Shown piece by piece: positions 35,556-44,232 of a DNA stretch of 64,000 nt. The translations under genes were made by a program, and so were the position numbers. Source of the DNA: Qipengyuania oceanensis (GTDB taxonomy: Bacteria > Pseudomonadota > Alphaproteobacteria > Sphingomonadales > Sphingomonadaceae); the NCBI RefSeq assembly GCF_009827535.1, contig NZ_WTYN01000001.1:868001-932000 (forward strand). The letters are read 5' to 3'. Each line of letters opens with the position of its first letter. The first letter of the stretch is position 1. Under the pieces are notes generated by a model that was not told the origin of the DNA, did no database searches, and saw only the letters and a program-made list of their open reading frames with translations.

Positions 35556-36947
35556 CTAGCCCAGGCTGATCTGCGGCCGGAAGATATCGCCGGGAAGCTC
35601 GATCCCGTGATCGGCAGCGGTCGTCAGGAACTTCGGCCTGATGCCGGTCGCCTCGTGCTGGCCGAGAACTTCCCCGTTTTCTCCCCTGCCCGTCATGCGG
35701 AAGCGGAAGATCTCCTGCATCGAGACCGTCCCGCCTTCCATGCCGGTGAGCTCGGACAGGCTGGTCATCTTGCGGCGACCGTCGGCAAGGCGCGACACCT
35801 GGATCACGACATTCACTGCCGAGGCGATCTGCGCGCGCGAGGATTCCGACGAGATGTCGATTCCGCTCATCCCGATCATCTGCTCGACGCGCGAAAGGGA
35901 GTCGCGCGGCGAGTTGGCGTGGACGGTCGTCATCGAACCATCGTGGCCGGTGTTCATCGCCTGCAGCATGTCGAATGCCTCCCCGGCGCGAACCTCGCCG
36001 ACGATGATCCGGTCGGGCCGCATGCGCAGCGCGTTCTTGACCAAGTCGCGCTGGGTGACTTCGCCCTTGCCCTCGATATTGGCGGGGCGGGTTTCGAGCC
36101 GCGCGACATGTTCCTGCTGGAGTTGAAGTTCCGCGGAATCCTCGATCGTGACGATGCGCTCGCGGTGATCGATGAAGGACGACAGCGCGTTGAGCATGGT
36201 CGTCTTGCCCGAGCCGGTGCCTCCGGAAATCAGCACATTGCGGCGCGACTGGACGACTGCGCCCAGTACATCGGCGACGATCGACGGCATGCTGCCGAGC
36301 TCGACGAGCTTGGCCATGCTGATCGGCTTCTTGGAGAACTTGCGGATCGAGAGCAGCGATCCGTCGATGGCCAGCGGCGCGACAATCGCGTTAACACGCG
36401 ACCCGTCGGCAAGACGCGCATCGACGAAAGGCGAGGACTCGTCGATCCGTCGGCCGACCGCGCTGACGATCTTCTGTATGATGCGGAGCAGATGCTTCTC
36501 GTTCTGGAACTGGGTTCCCACGCGCTCGAGAATGCCGTTGCGCTCGACGAACACCATCTGGTGCCCGTTGACGAGCACGTCGTTGATCGAATCGTCCTTG
36601 AGCAGCGGCTCGAGCGGACCGAGGCCGAGGAGCTCGTCGAGCACCTCGACGACGAGCTGTTCGCGCTCGCGTGCATTGAGGGCGGCGTCTTCCTCGACCA
36701 GGATCTCGGCGACCAGGTCGCCGACTTCGGCGCGGATCTGCTCGGGCGACAGCTTGTCGAGTACCGAGAGGTTGATGCGATCGATCAGCTTGCGATGGAC
36801 CGCGACCTTGAGATCGAGCAGGCGTCTCGCCTGGGTGCTCAGCTGCTCATGGGCGCTGATCGAAGGCTCGACTGCGGCAACCTCGGTGGAGGTGGCTTCG
36901 GGTTCTTCCGTATGCTCTTCGGCGCGTTTCTTGACTTGCCAGATCAT
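35556..36947 (-). CDS. cpaF: Tad pilus assembly ATPase CpaF/TadA
   Basis: A 463-residue type II/IV secretion ATPase that powers pilin extrusion (and in some systems retraction). The N-terminal helical domain precedes [19 protein letters not shown]; the Walker [15 protein letters not shown] is near residues 239-252, the Asp box [12 protein letters not shown], Walker B-like [19 protein letters not shown], and the His box [14 protein letters not shown] all follow. The start overlaps the cpaE stop by ATGA. It is the motor for the TadB/TadC platform. Confidence 0.96.
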   Translation of the reverse strand: MIWQVKKRAEEHTEEPEATSTEVAAVEPSISAHEQLSTQARRLLDLKVAVHRKLIDRINLSVLDKLSPEQIRAEVGDLVAEILVEEDAALNAREREQLVVEVLDELLGLGPLEPLLKDDSINDVLVNGHQMVFVERNGILERVGTQFQNEKHLLRIIQKIVSAVGRRIDESSPFVDARLADGSRVNAIVAPLAIDGSLLSIRKFSKKPISMAKLVELGSMPSIVADVLGAVVQSRRNVLISGGTGSGKTTMLNALSSFIDHRERIVTIEDSAELQLQQEHVARLETRPANIEGKGEVTQRDLVKNALRMRPDRIIVGEVRAGEAFDMLQAMNTGHDGSMTTVHANSPRDSLSRVEQMIGMSGIDISSESSRAQIASAVNVVIQVSRLADGRRKMTSLSELTGMEGGTVSMQEIFRFRMTGRGENGEVLGQHEATGIRPKFLTTAADHGIELPGDIFRPQISLG

Positions 36948-38152
36948 GCGAGTTTCTCCTGCCTGCTGCGGTCGGCAACCAGGTTTGCCAGTTTCACGAT
37001 ATCGCTGGCAAAACGGCTCTTGCGCTGGATCTGCCGGACGAAGCTGCCCTGATCCTGCGCGGTTGCCAGCAAGTCGGAATCCTTGGTGATTCCGACGAGA
37101 ACATCCTGTTTCAGCGTCTTGGCGACATCATCGAGGCTGATGGCGCGGAATAGTTTCTTCTCGACCTGGTTCACGACGATCGAGATCCGCTTGGACTCGA
37201 CGCCGAACGAACGGAACAGCTCGATCCGGCGCTTCGCCTGTTTCAGGCTCGCAATATTGAGTTCGACGACCATCAGGATCTGGTCCGCGGCCAGCACCGT
37301 CGAGAGGTTCCAGCTGGTCCAGTTCGAGGGCATGTCGAGCACGACGTAGTCGTATTCCGACTTCGCGATGTCGATGACCTTGAGCAGGTAATCGGTCTCG
37401 ATGGTTTCCAGCGGCACGATCTCGTCGGGTGCTGCGATCACACTCAGGTGGCTGCTGTGCTCGACGGCTACCGCCCGCAGGAAGGAGCCGTCGGTCCGGT
37501 CGCCCGCGACGAGCAGATCGTGCAGATTGCGGCGCGGGGTGAGCCCGATTGCCGATGCCGCCGCGCCATACTGGACGTCTAGATCGATGAGGCAGGCGCC
37601 GCGTGTCGCACCCTCTTCGCGGCCCAGCTCGTCTGCCAGGTGGGTGGCGATCGTGGTTGCCCCGCTACCGCCGACAGCGCGCACGACCGCGATGACCGGG
37701 GCGATCTTGCCGGGAATGGTGACCGAGCGGGCCTCGTTCTCGGCCGCCGAGATCGATGCCTGGAGAATTTCGTCGGGATCGAAGGGCAGCGCGACGACGT
37801 CTGCGACGCCCTGCTTGATGAGCGTGCGCACCAGCGCGACGCTGGCATTCGGAAGCGCCGCGATGCGAGGCAGGCGCGGCGCTGCTGCGCGCACGGCATC
37901 GAGCCGGTCGAGCGATGCCGGGACCGACGGATCGACCTCGATGACGAGGCAGCTGGCGGTCTCGATAACCTGCGCTGGAATGCTCTCGTCGAGTTCGAGC
38001 GGCACGAGCGTGATCTCAGCGACTTCTTGCGAGCCGAGCGTTTCGCGCAGGTCCGCAATGTGCGCGGGCGTACCCGCGATCGTCAGGCGCGCAGGAAAAC
38101 GGGCGTTCGATCCGCGCTCTGTTTCGATTGGATACTGCTGATCGCCCATCAT
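36944..38152 (-). CDS. cpaE: Tad pilus localisation ATPase CpaE/TadZ
   Basis: A 402-residue protein with an N-terminal receiver-like domain (residues ~25-150, lacking the full acidic pocket) and a MinD/ParA-type ATPase domain. The P-loop is [18 protein letters not shown], in which the normal Walker A lysines are missing, as in many CpaE/TadZ proteins; [17 protein letters not shown] and [15 protein letters not shown] follow. CpaE directs pilus assembly to a cell site (the pole in Caulobacter). It overlaps cpaF by 4 bp and starts 4 bp after the TadE-like gene. Confidence 0.92.
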   Translation of the reverse strand: MMGDQQYPIETERGSNARFPARLTIAGTPAHIADLRETLGSQEVAEITLVPLELDESIPAQVIETASCLVIEVDPSVPASLDRLDAVRAAAPRLPRIAALPNASVALVRTLIKQGVADVVALPFDPDEILQASISAAENEARSVTIPGKIAPVIAVVRAVGGSGATTIATHLADELGREEGATRGACLIDLDVQYGAAASAIGLTPRRNLHDLLVAGDRTDGSFLRAVAVEHSSHLSVIAAPDEIVPLETIETDYLLKVIDIAKSEYDYVVLDMPSNWTSWNLSTVLAADQILMVVELNIASLKQAKRRIELFRSFGVESKRISIVVNQVEKKLFRAISLDDVAKTLKQDVLVGITKDSDLLATAQDQGSFVRQIQRKSRFASDIVKLANLVADRSRQEKLA

Positions 38153-38156
38153 GTCC

Positions 38157-38801
38157 TCAGTTCGAATAATCCCCGTCGCCGTCTTCCAACGTCAACGAAT
38201 AGCTGCTTTCGGGAATGCCGATCGTGCCCCCGAACAGGTAGAAAGTCAGAGGCTGAAACTCCATGTCGCGCAAGCTTACAGTGGTAAGGGGTGCCACATC
38301 GGGACCGAATGGATCTCCGGAATAGCCGAGGCCCGACCACGCATATTCGACGACCACGTTGTCGGAATCGATGGCCGGATAGATGTTGCGCATCCGGGCG
38401 ATCAGCCGGTCCCAGGCATCCTGGGCGGTCGCATCTACGGCGACTTCGAAGTTGCAGGTACCTCCAGCTGCACATTCGCACTCCGCAATGCCGTCTTCCG
38501 ATGTGCAGATGACACCCGGGAACAGGGTGTCGTCGACCGGCTCGCCCTGCGTCACCTCTCCCGTCTCGGCAAAACTGTAATTCTTCAGACCGTCATCGGC
38601 ATCGCCGCCGGGAATGAGGTCCGTCACAACCGCCCAGCGGGCACCGGTTTGCGTCGCCTTGGCAGCGCGATTGAACTCCCAAGCGTATCGGCCGGCATCG
38701 ATCGTGCCGAGCAGGAAAATCAGGAAAACCGGCAGGATGAGCGCGAATTCCGCCGCACTGGCTGCGCGCCGGTCATCAAGGATGGAGCGGAGAAATCTCA
38801 T
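38157..38801 (-). CDS. TadE-like minor pseudopilin
   Basis: A 214-residue protein with the TadE/TadF pseudopilin N-terminus DRRAASAAEFALILPVFLIFLLGTIDAGR (shown in two pieces as RRAASAAEFALILP and VFLIFLLGTIDAGR), where a prepilin peptidase would cut just before the hydrophobic stretch containing the conserved Glu. The C-terminal part is extracellular or periplasmic, with a cysteine cluster (CECAAGGTCNF). TadE-type proteins are minor pilins needed for Flp pilus assembly. It overlaps the next TadE-like gene by ATGA and precedes cpaE by 4 bp. Confidence 0.88.
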   Translation of the reverse strand: MRFLRSILDDRRAASAAEFALILPVFLIFLLGTIDAGRYAWEFNRAAKATQTGARWAVVTDLIPGGDADDGLKNYSFAETGEVTQGEPVDDTLFPGVICTSEDGIAECECAAGGTCNFEVAVDATAQDAWDRLIARMRNIYPAIDSDNVVVEYAWSGLGYSGDPFGPDVAPLTTVSLRDMEFQPLTFYLFGGTIGIPESSYSLTLEDGDGDYSN

Positions 38802-39319
38802 ATCCCCATCACCGCTGCTTGCGCTTCGGCTCTGAGCCGGATGTTGGATGTGTCGAAGCCCAGCATTCCGAACAGCGGCACATAGGCGACGTTCGCCGTG
38901 ACCTGCACCCTAGGCGCACCGCCCGCCACGGACCTGTACATGCCCGTGCTGGTGGCAGAATCGCAGTTGTATTGAACGGTGACATCGCTCGCCGCCCAGC
39001 CGGGCAGATAGGGCTGCGCCGTCCCGTCGGGTCGTCCCGAACGGGTGATGTTCTGCACATCCGCGACCAGTGCGGTGTCGGAGACATCCGTTAGTGCAGG
39101 CGGCGTGGCAGCGGTCGCACAATTGTATTTGGTGAAACTCTGCCGGGCAGCAAAGCGCGCGCCGTCACGCACGCCCTTGGTGGCGAGGTGTTGGCTGTAC
39201 ATGTAGTAGCCGCCTTCGAACATGCCGAGCAGGATCAGGACCATCAAGGGCAGCAACAGCGCCATCTCGGCCGCCGCAGCGCCCTTTCGACAAGCGAGGA
39301 ATGCCTTTTCACCCAGCAT
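38798..39319 (-). CDS. Second TadE-like minor pseudopilin
   Basis: A 173-residue TadE-family protein: RKGAAAAEMALLLPLMVLILL is the cleavable pseudopilin segment, followed by FEGGYYMYSQHLATKGVRDGARFAARQ, which is the TadE domain. The ATG at 39319 overlaps the TadG-like stop codon by one base; the frame stays open further upstream, but that stretch is the antisense-free alternative frame of the TadG-like gene and carries no homology. Two TadE-like genes in tandem are usual in Tad loci (TadE and TadF). It overlaps the following TadE-like gene by 4 bp. Confidence 0.88.
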   Translation of the reverse strand: MLGEKAFLACRKGAAAAEMALLLPLMVLILLGMFEGGYYMYSQHLATKGVRDGARFAARQSFTKYNCATAATPPALTDVSDTALVADVQNITRSGRPDGTAQPYLPGWAASDVTVQYNCDSATSTGMYRSVAGGAPRVQVTANVAYVPLFGMLGFDTSNIRLRAEAQAAVMGI

Positions 39320-40983
39320 CACTGCACCAGGTAGGGTACGTCGCGCCGGATTTCCTGCGGGCCGCCGGCGCCGTTCTTCCCGCCAAGGCTCGCAGGCCCG
39401 ATCACCTCGACATAGATTACGTTGTTCTCGCGGCCGTTGTCGGATTCCGACTTGTCGCTGATGCCGATCGCAACCGGTTCCACCAGGAACACGTCGACCC
39501 ATTCGTCCACCTCGATTTCGGTCGATGGCGTCAATGAAGCACAGTTCTTGACGACAGCTACGGTCAGGACGCGGCGATCTATGCCGCCAACTGCTGCTGG
39601 CTGACAGACAGGCGTCGTGCGTTGCCCTGCCGCGAGATTTGCGGTGGGAACCGCACCGCCGGGTACCGTCGTGAAGCCGCCGGCTCCGTTCGGAACCTGC
39701 AATTTGCCCAACTCCCAGAGATACGTTTCGTAGCGTGTCCAGGTCGCAGGATTGGTCCCCGCACTTGCAACGGTCGTCGCAACCGATGCCAGGCTGGTGT
39801 GATATTTCTGGAAATAATCGCCGCGTGCCCAGTATCCGTTGCCATATCGCGAAGTAGGATCCTTCGCGCCGAGCCCGTTCAGTGACTTACAGGACGCGCC
39901 GTAGCTGGTGTAATGGCACAGGTCTCGGCCGAGCCCCATTGCACTCACGCCGTCGGCGTCGTGGATCGTGCCCGCAGTTTCCGTCGCGGTATTTCGCACC
40001 TTCGGGAAAAACCTGTTCGCGGGGAAGCCCCATCCGTTGTTGTTATACGTGATCTTGCAAGCATTCGCGCCGTTGAACGTGGTGTTGAAGTTGACCAGGT
40101 CCTTGGTCACGTTCGGCGCGGGCGGGCAGTCGCCGTCATAACACGGGCCAAGCGTCGTCCCGCTGCCCTTCGAAAAATCATAGATATCGAACCGCGTGTT
40201 GAGCGCGCGATAGAAGTTGGTGTCGTTTCCAGGTTCGGCCTGTGTCCCATCCAGAGGCGCGCAGTCCAGGTTGGCATCGCCGTAAGCCAGCGCGATGATC
40301 ACGTCTTCCTTCGTACCGTCGCCGACCTCGAGGAAGCCGAACGCACCGGGAGCCCAGGTGCCACCACCGGTAGCCTTGATCCCCCATCCCTTCTTTACCG
40401 AAGCGTTGAAGGGCGCCAAGGGATCGGGGCTGCAGATCATCAGCGGCGGGACCTTGCAGATCGCCGATCCGAGCCCGGCCATGGCTGCCGCATTGAGTTC
40501 ATCGTTCAGCGCGCCGACGATCGGAGTGAAGGCGTACCTGGCGACGCGATCGTCGACAATGACCTCGATGAAAGCGGCTTCCGCATCCGAATCGGCGAGC
40601 TCGCTCTTGTCCTTATCCGTCCAGAAGCGGACCCCGGGGGTTTCGTCGCTGCAGATGTCAGCTGCGACCGTAATGGTCGAACCGCCATTGATCTGGACTT
40701 CGCTCAACACCCCGTCATTGGCGAGCCGGCTCTGATTGTTCAGCAGCGCGATCGCCGCATTGGTGGCCCTGGCGCAGGCTCCGGTTTTCTGGTCGAGCTG
40801 CGTGACCCCGGCGAGCGCCGCCTGGTCCGCCGCATTCTGAAGTTCGCTATCCATCCCTGCGAGGCGGGCATAATCGAAGCCGATACCGGCAACCGCGATC
40901 AGCGCGAAAAGAGAAAGTGCATAGGTCGCTGCGACCGCCCCGCGGTCGTCCACCTTAAAGCAATCTGCAACTTTCCGTTTCAT
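39319..40983 (-). CDS. tadG: TadG-like pilus assembly protein
   Basis: A 554-residue protein with the Tad/TadE-like N-terminus (DRGAVAATYALSLFALIAVAGIGFDYARL) and the conserved LQNAADQAALAG, which define the Tad domain family found in TadG. The remaining ~450 residues are predicted extracytoplasmic and contain many cysteines (for example CSDE, CKVPPLMICSPD, CYDGDCPP, CHYTSYGASCKS), implying disulphides. I see no clear von Willebrand A domain, unlike canonical TadG. It follows the small lipoprotein gene by 42 bp and overlaps the next TadE-like gene by one base. Confidence 0.87.
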   Translation of the reverse strand: MKRKVADCFKVDDRGAVAATYALSLFALIAVAGIGFDYARLAGMDSELQNAADQAALAGVTQLDQKTGACARATNAAIALLNNQSRLANDGVLSEVQINGGSTITVAADICSDETPGVRFWTDKDKSELADSDAEAAFIEVIVDDRVARYAFTPIVGALNDELNAAAMAGLGSAICKVPPLMICSPDPLAPFNASVKKGWGIKATGGGTWAPGAFGFLEVGDGTKEDVIIALAYGDANLDCAPLDGTQAEPGNDTNFYRALNTRFDIYDFSKGSGTTLGPCYDGDCPPAPNVTKDLVNFNTTFNGANACKITYNNNGWGFPANRFFPKVRNTATETAGTIHDADGVSAMGLGRDLCHYTSYGASCKSLNGLGAKDPTSRYGNGYWARGDYFQKYHTSLASVATTVASAGTNPATWTRYETYLWELGKLQVPNGAGGFTTVPGGAVPTANLAAGQRTTPVCQPAAVGGIDRRVLTVAVVKNCASLTPSTEIEVDEWVDVFLVEPVAIGISDKSESDNGRENNVIYVEVIGPASLGGKNGAGGPQEIRRDVPYLVQ

Positions 40984-41025
40984 CGCCCTTGTCCATCTCG
41001 CTCGCTCGCAAACCCGATACCCGCG

Positions 41026-41313
41026 TTAACTTCCGCCTCCGCCGCTCCCGCTTGTGACCCCTTGCCTACGGGGTTCCTTCACGTTGCCCTCGCGGTAACG
41101 CTTGATAGCCGCCGAAGAGTGTTCGCCGCTGCTTTCCGGAACGAGAGTCTCATACTCGGGATCGGGATCGACCACCTGCGCCATCATCGTCTGTTTGACC
41201 GCATCGCCGAATTCGTATTGGACAAAATCGCCAGTCTTCGGATCGGTCGCGCAGGCACCTAGCATTGCGGAGGCGCCGAGAACGAAAGCAACCTTCTTCG
41301 GATCAATATTCAT
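41026..41313 (-). CDS. Small Tad-locus lipoprotein in the position usually held by CpaD
   Basis: A 95-residue lipoprotein with a signal peptide and lipobox LGAC (C21), followed by a short acidic mature part (DPKTGDFVQYEFGDAVKQTM, VDPDPEYETLVPESS) and a glycine/serine-rich tail. It overlaps the secretin gene by 11 bp and precedes tadG. In many Tad loci this place holds CpaD, a larger (~200-residue) outer-membrane lipoprotein; this protein has no detectable CpaD domain. A role as a pilotin or secretin accessory factor is inferred from location only. Confidence 0.82.
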   Translation of the reverse strand: MNIDPKKVAFVLGASAMLGACATDPKTGDFVQYEFGDAVKQTMMAQVVDPDPEYETLVPESSGEHSSAAIKRYREGNVKEPRRQGVTSGSGGGGS

Positions 41314-42697
41314 AATCGCCTCCAGTCGCCGGCTGTGCAGGTGCGGCCGCTGCCGATGCGCCGTCCTTCATCTCGTGGGTATTGCCCATCAGGAAGATAT
41401 CGAGCTCGTTGGCTTCCTTGACGCTGTCGGTCGGCAGCCTGACCTGTTGAGGTTTGAGCGGCGCGACGAGGCGCGGCGTCACCACGATGATCAGCTCGGT
41501 TTCGCCCTTCTGGAAGCTGGTCGAACGGAACAGCGCACCGATGATCGGGAGCGATCCCAGCAACGGGACCTGGCTGACCTGCGTCGTCATGTCCTGCTGG
41601 ATGAGCCCGGCGATCGCGAAACTTTCGCCATCGCGCAGTTCGATCGTCGTGCTCGCCCGACGCGTCTGCACTCCGGGAATGTTCAGGCCGCCGAGCGCGA
41701 TCGAGGCATTGCTGTCGATCGAGCTCACTTCCGGCTCGACCACCAGGTTGATGGTCTTGTCGCCGAGAACTGTCGGTGTGAAACCGAGGCTTACGCCGAA
41801 CGGCTTGAACTGGACCGAGATGGCATCGTTGTTGCCGTTCTGCGCCACGGGGATCGGGAACTCACCCCCGGCGAGGAACGATGCGGTTTCGCCCGACATC
41901 GCCACGAGCGTCGGATTGGCGAGCGTCTTGGCGAAGCCCTTGGCTTCGAGAGCCTCGACATATGCGTCGATGGTCAGGCCGAGCAGGCCGATGCCGGTCC
42001 GCGACGCGACGCCGAAACTGTTGCTGATCGCATCGGCATCGATAGCACCGCCGACGATTTCCGCTCCCTGGCCGCTTCCGAAACCGAAGTTGCGCCCGTT
42101 GTCTCCGAGCAGCCGGAAGCCAAGTTCCTTGCCCGCGCTCTTGTTGATCTCGGCGAACTTGACCTCGAGCATGACCTGCTGGCTGCTGCCGAGCGAGATG
42201 AGGTTGACGAGATTGTCGCCGGCGAATGTGCGCGCGAGTTGTACGGCACGATCAATCGCGCCGGCATCGGAAACGAGGCCGGTAAGGACCATCGATCCGC
42301 CGGAGATATGCGCATCGATCTGCTGGTCCGGAATGACGCGAGCCACCTGGTCCCGAAACCCGTCGGTATCCGGACCCACCGCGACGTCCATGATGGTCAG
42401 CACGCGGCCCGACGCATCGTAGAGCGTCAGGCTGGTCGTGCCGAAGGACTTGCCGAGCACGTAGATCGAACGATCGGTGACCGGCAGGATATCGGCGATA
42501 TCCGCATTGCCGATCATCGCCCGCGCGATCGGACGGTCGGTGCTGACGATCTGGCTCTTGTTGAGCGGAACCTCCAGCGTGCCTGCATGGAGCGAGCTGC
42601 CGTCGACATACTGGGCAGCCGCGGGCGCAGCCCACGCGACGGGAGCGATAGTGGCCAGCAGCAGGGCTGCTGCGCGCATGGATTTAGCGGCGACCAT
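41303..42697 (-). CDS. cpaC: Tad pilus outer-membrane secretin CpaC/RcpA
   Basis: A 464-residue secretin with a signal peptide ending AWAAPAAAQ, an N-terminal pilus-secretin domain (PIARAMIGNADIADILPVTD and GKSFGTTSLTLYD), a BON-like region, and the C-terminal secretin domain ending VPLLGSLPIIGALFRSTSFQ and TELIIVVTPRLVAPL. It forms the outer-membrane pore for the Flp pilus. It overlaps cpaB by 14 bp upstream and the small lipoprotein gene by 11 bp downstream, which indicates translational coupling through the locus. Confidence 0.95.
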   Translation of the reverse strand: MVAAKSMRAAALLLATIAPVAWAAPAAAQYVDGSSLHAGTLEVPLNKSQIVSTDRPIARAMIGNADIADILPVTDRSIYVLGKSFGTTSLTLYDASGRVLTIMDVAVGPDTDGFRDQVARVIPDQQIDAHISGGSMVLTGLVSDAGAIDRAVQLARTFAGDNLVNLISLGSSQQVMLEVKFAEINKSAGKELGFRLLGDNGRNFGFGSGQGAEIVGGAIDADAISNSFGVASRTGIGLLGLTIDAYVEALEAKGFAKTLANPTLVAMSGETASFLAGGEFPIPVAQNGNNDAISVQFKPFGVSLGFTPTVLGDKTINLVVEPEVSSIDSNASIALGGLNIPGVQTRRASTTIELRDGESFAIAGLIQQDMTTQVSQVPLLGSLPIIGALFRSTSFQKGETELIIVVTPRLVAPLKPQQVRLPTDSVKEANELDIFLMGNTHEMKDGASAAAAPAQPATGGDYEY

Positions 42698-43610
42698 TGC
42701 GATTCACCTCATATTGCGTGCCGGTTGTGCCCCGGAAGATTGTCATGGACGGTCCGCTGGGAACACGGACCGGATTGGCAGCGGCGGCCCCTTCACCCGA
42801 AGATGCGCGGACCGGCGCAGCGGCGACCGGCTGCGGATTGCTCGCCGGAGCAGGTCGCTCGCGCGAGGCGATGTAGAAGTTGGAACCCGGGATCTCGCGA
42901 CCGGTAACGACCGGCGTGCTGCCGAAGTTCTGGTCCTCGATGTTGCGCAGCGTCAAGCTGAGTGAACCGAGCCGCGATGCGAGCAGGAGTTTCTGCGCAT
43001 CGTAAGGGCTGAGAAGCACGGTTGCCGCGTTCACGACCTTGGGCTTGGTGTCCTTCTCGTTCGAACGCTGGTCGATCGCGAGGACCTGGACCGCTTCGAG
43101 AATGACCGTGTTGAACACGTCGTTTTCGCCCGAACCGGGTCCCGGCATCTGGCGGGTGAGGATGATGTCGACGACGTCACCGGGGACGACGAAGCCGCCC
43201 ACGCCGGAAATCTCGTTCACGCGGAAGGTGATCGCGCGCATGTCTTCGGGGATGTTCATCGAGATCGCCGCGCGGCCATCGGTGCCGGAAACGCGTTCCG
43301 CCAGGATCGGCTCGCCGACCAGGATCGGCCGCAGCGCGACGCGGGTGCCGTTGAGAACGGTCTCGGTATTGTTGAAGGCGCCGGGCGGGACCGAGCGCGA
43401 GGGCCAGTCGACCAGCCGGATGTTGTCCTGCGTCAGCGGTGCACCGAATTCGAGCGGCTGCGTCGCGACGACCACCTTGGCGAGCGGTGTTTCCGCTGCC
43501 AGCTGTTCCTGTTGCTGTTCGACGCCCGAAAACCAGGCGTTGACGATAATTACGGCGATCAGCCCGAAAAGAGCTGCAGCCGCCAGGATAATTATATTGC
43601 GTCTGTTCAC
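42684..43610 (-). CDS. cpaB: Tad pilus periplasmic protein CpaB/RcpC
   Basis: A 308-residue protein with an N-terminal membrane anchor (IIILAAAALFGLIAVIIV), a SAF-like domain (VVVATQPLEFGAPLTQDNIR, GTRVALRPILVGEPILAERV) and the RcpC domain (FVVPGDVVDIILTRQ; VQVLAIDQR; AQKLLLASRLGSLSLTLRN). CpaB works with the secretin and may bind peptidoglycan. The start is a GTG (GTGAACAGA) preceded by an eight-G run. It lies 81 bp after the pilin gene, from which it is separated by an intrinsic terminator. Confidence 0.93.
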   Translation of the reverse strand: MNRRNIIILAAAALFGLIAVIIVNAWFSGVEQQQEQLAAETPLAKVVVATQPLEFGAPLTQDNIRLVDWPSRSVPPGAFNNTETVLNGTRVALRPILVGEPILAERVSGTDGRAAISMNIPEDMRAITFRVNEISGVGGFVVPGDVVDIILTRQMPGPGSGENDVFNTVILEAVQVLAIDQRSNEKDTKPKVVNAATVLLSPYDAQKLLLASRLGSLSLTLRNIEDQNFGSTPVVTGREIPGSNFYIASRERPAPASNPQPVAAAPVRASSGEGAAAANPVRVPSGPSMTIFRGTTGTQYEVNRNGRR

Positions 43611-43642
43611 GAAACCCCCCCCGTGAATTACGCCCCAATGCT

Positions 43643-43676
43643 AAAAGGCCCGCCCTTCATATCGAAGGACGGGCCC
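43643..43676 (-). terminator. Intrinsic terminator between pilin and the rest of the pilus operon
   Basis: Read on the minus strand: GGGCCCG(T)CCTTC, loop GATAT, GAAGG(G)CGGGCC, then TTTT. This is a strong GC-rich stem followed by a U-tract, 16 bp after the flp stop codon and 32 bp before the cpaB start. It should end most transcripts after the pilin and let a fraction continue, giving much more pilin than assembly proteins. Confidence 0.85.
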
Positions 43677-43691
43677 ATTGTCAGCAGTTAC

Positions 43692-43898
43692 TTACTTGCA
43701 AGCGTCGCTGATGTTGGTTGCGCTGGTGCCGGGATCGGCGATGCACGAAGCGGCGTTCGACATCGCGCTGCCGATCGAGTCACCCAGCGCGAAAGCGCCG
43801 AGAACGATGGCGATGCCGATGATGACGAGGATCAGAGCGTATTCGGCAGCCGAAGCACCGGATTCGTCAGCGGCGAAGTTCTTGATGAAGTTTTTCAT
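43692..43898 (-). CDS. flp: Flp-family type IVb pilin
   Basis: A 68-residue prepilin. The leader MKNFIKNFAADESG is followed by cleavage at G14|A15 and the mature N-terminus ASAAEYALILVIIGIAIVLG, with the essential Glu at mature position 5 and the adjacent Tyr of the Flp motif. Two cysteines near the C-terminus (ASCIADPG, SDAC) could form a disulphide. AGGGA precedes the ATG. It is the first gene of the locus, with a hairpin palindrome upstream and a terminator downstream, so it is presumably the abundant major pilin. Confidence 0.95.
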   Translation of the reverse strand: MKNFIKNFAADESGASAAEYALILVIIGIAIVLGAFALGDSIGSAMSNAASCIADPGTSATNISDACK

Positions 43899-44232
43899 GG
43901 TACAAATCCCTGTAGTCTGGTGTCCCGCATGCGGGACGGATCGTTGTGTTTTTGCAAGACCGGCCCCGGCATCTATTTCCGGCTAGCCATTTCCGTGGAG
44001 CTTCTTAACGGGTTGCGTGCCTTGACCGGAACGCTGTTCCCTGTGCGACCCGCAACCGGTTAAGTTGCTGCTGCCCCTTCGGATGCATTGAATAATCCAC
44101 GTTAACCCCCGGTTGGTCAACGAGCTGTCAACCAATTGGCAGTTATCGCCGGATTTCAATACTTTGAACTGGTCGAAAAGGAAAAGAACATCGTTAACGC
44201 TGCGTCCGAAAAGCAACAGGAAAGCGCGTGGC
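43899..44232 (-). promoter_or_regulatory. Promoter and leader region of the Tad pilus locus
   Basis: A 334-bp gene-free stretch between the PAP2_3 gene and flp. A plausible minus-strand promoter is TTGACC (44115-44120) with ATTATT (44091-44096) at 18-bp spacing; another TTGACA lies at 44126-44131. Several TTAAC motifs occur (44007, 44101, 44193), which resemble half-sites of the cell-cycle regulator CtrA but are not correctly spaced pairs. The leader contains a 16-bp palindrome near the pilin start. No convincing terminator of the PAP2_3 gene was found. Confidence 0.4.
43922..43937. promoter_or_regulatory. 16-bp perfect palindrome upstream of the pilin gene
   Basis: GTCCCGCATGCGGGAC is a perfect palindrome whose near edge lies 23 bp before the flp ATG. 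In DNA it could be an operator; in the pilin mRNA leader it would form a strong stem just upstream of the ribosome-binding site, which could stabilise the transcript or affect translation. Confidence 0.6.

Noticed and set aside
34452-37052. Plus-strand open frame of 866 codons across the Tad genes
   Set aside because: It runs antisense through tadC, tadB and cpaF, all of which have clear motifs; it is a shadow.
43899-44232. CtrA-binding sites upstream of the pilin
   Set aside because: Several TTAAC half-sites occur, but none forms the TTAA-N7-TTAA pair needed for a confident call.
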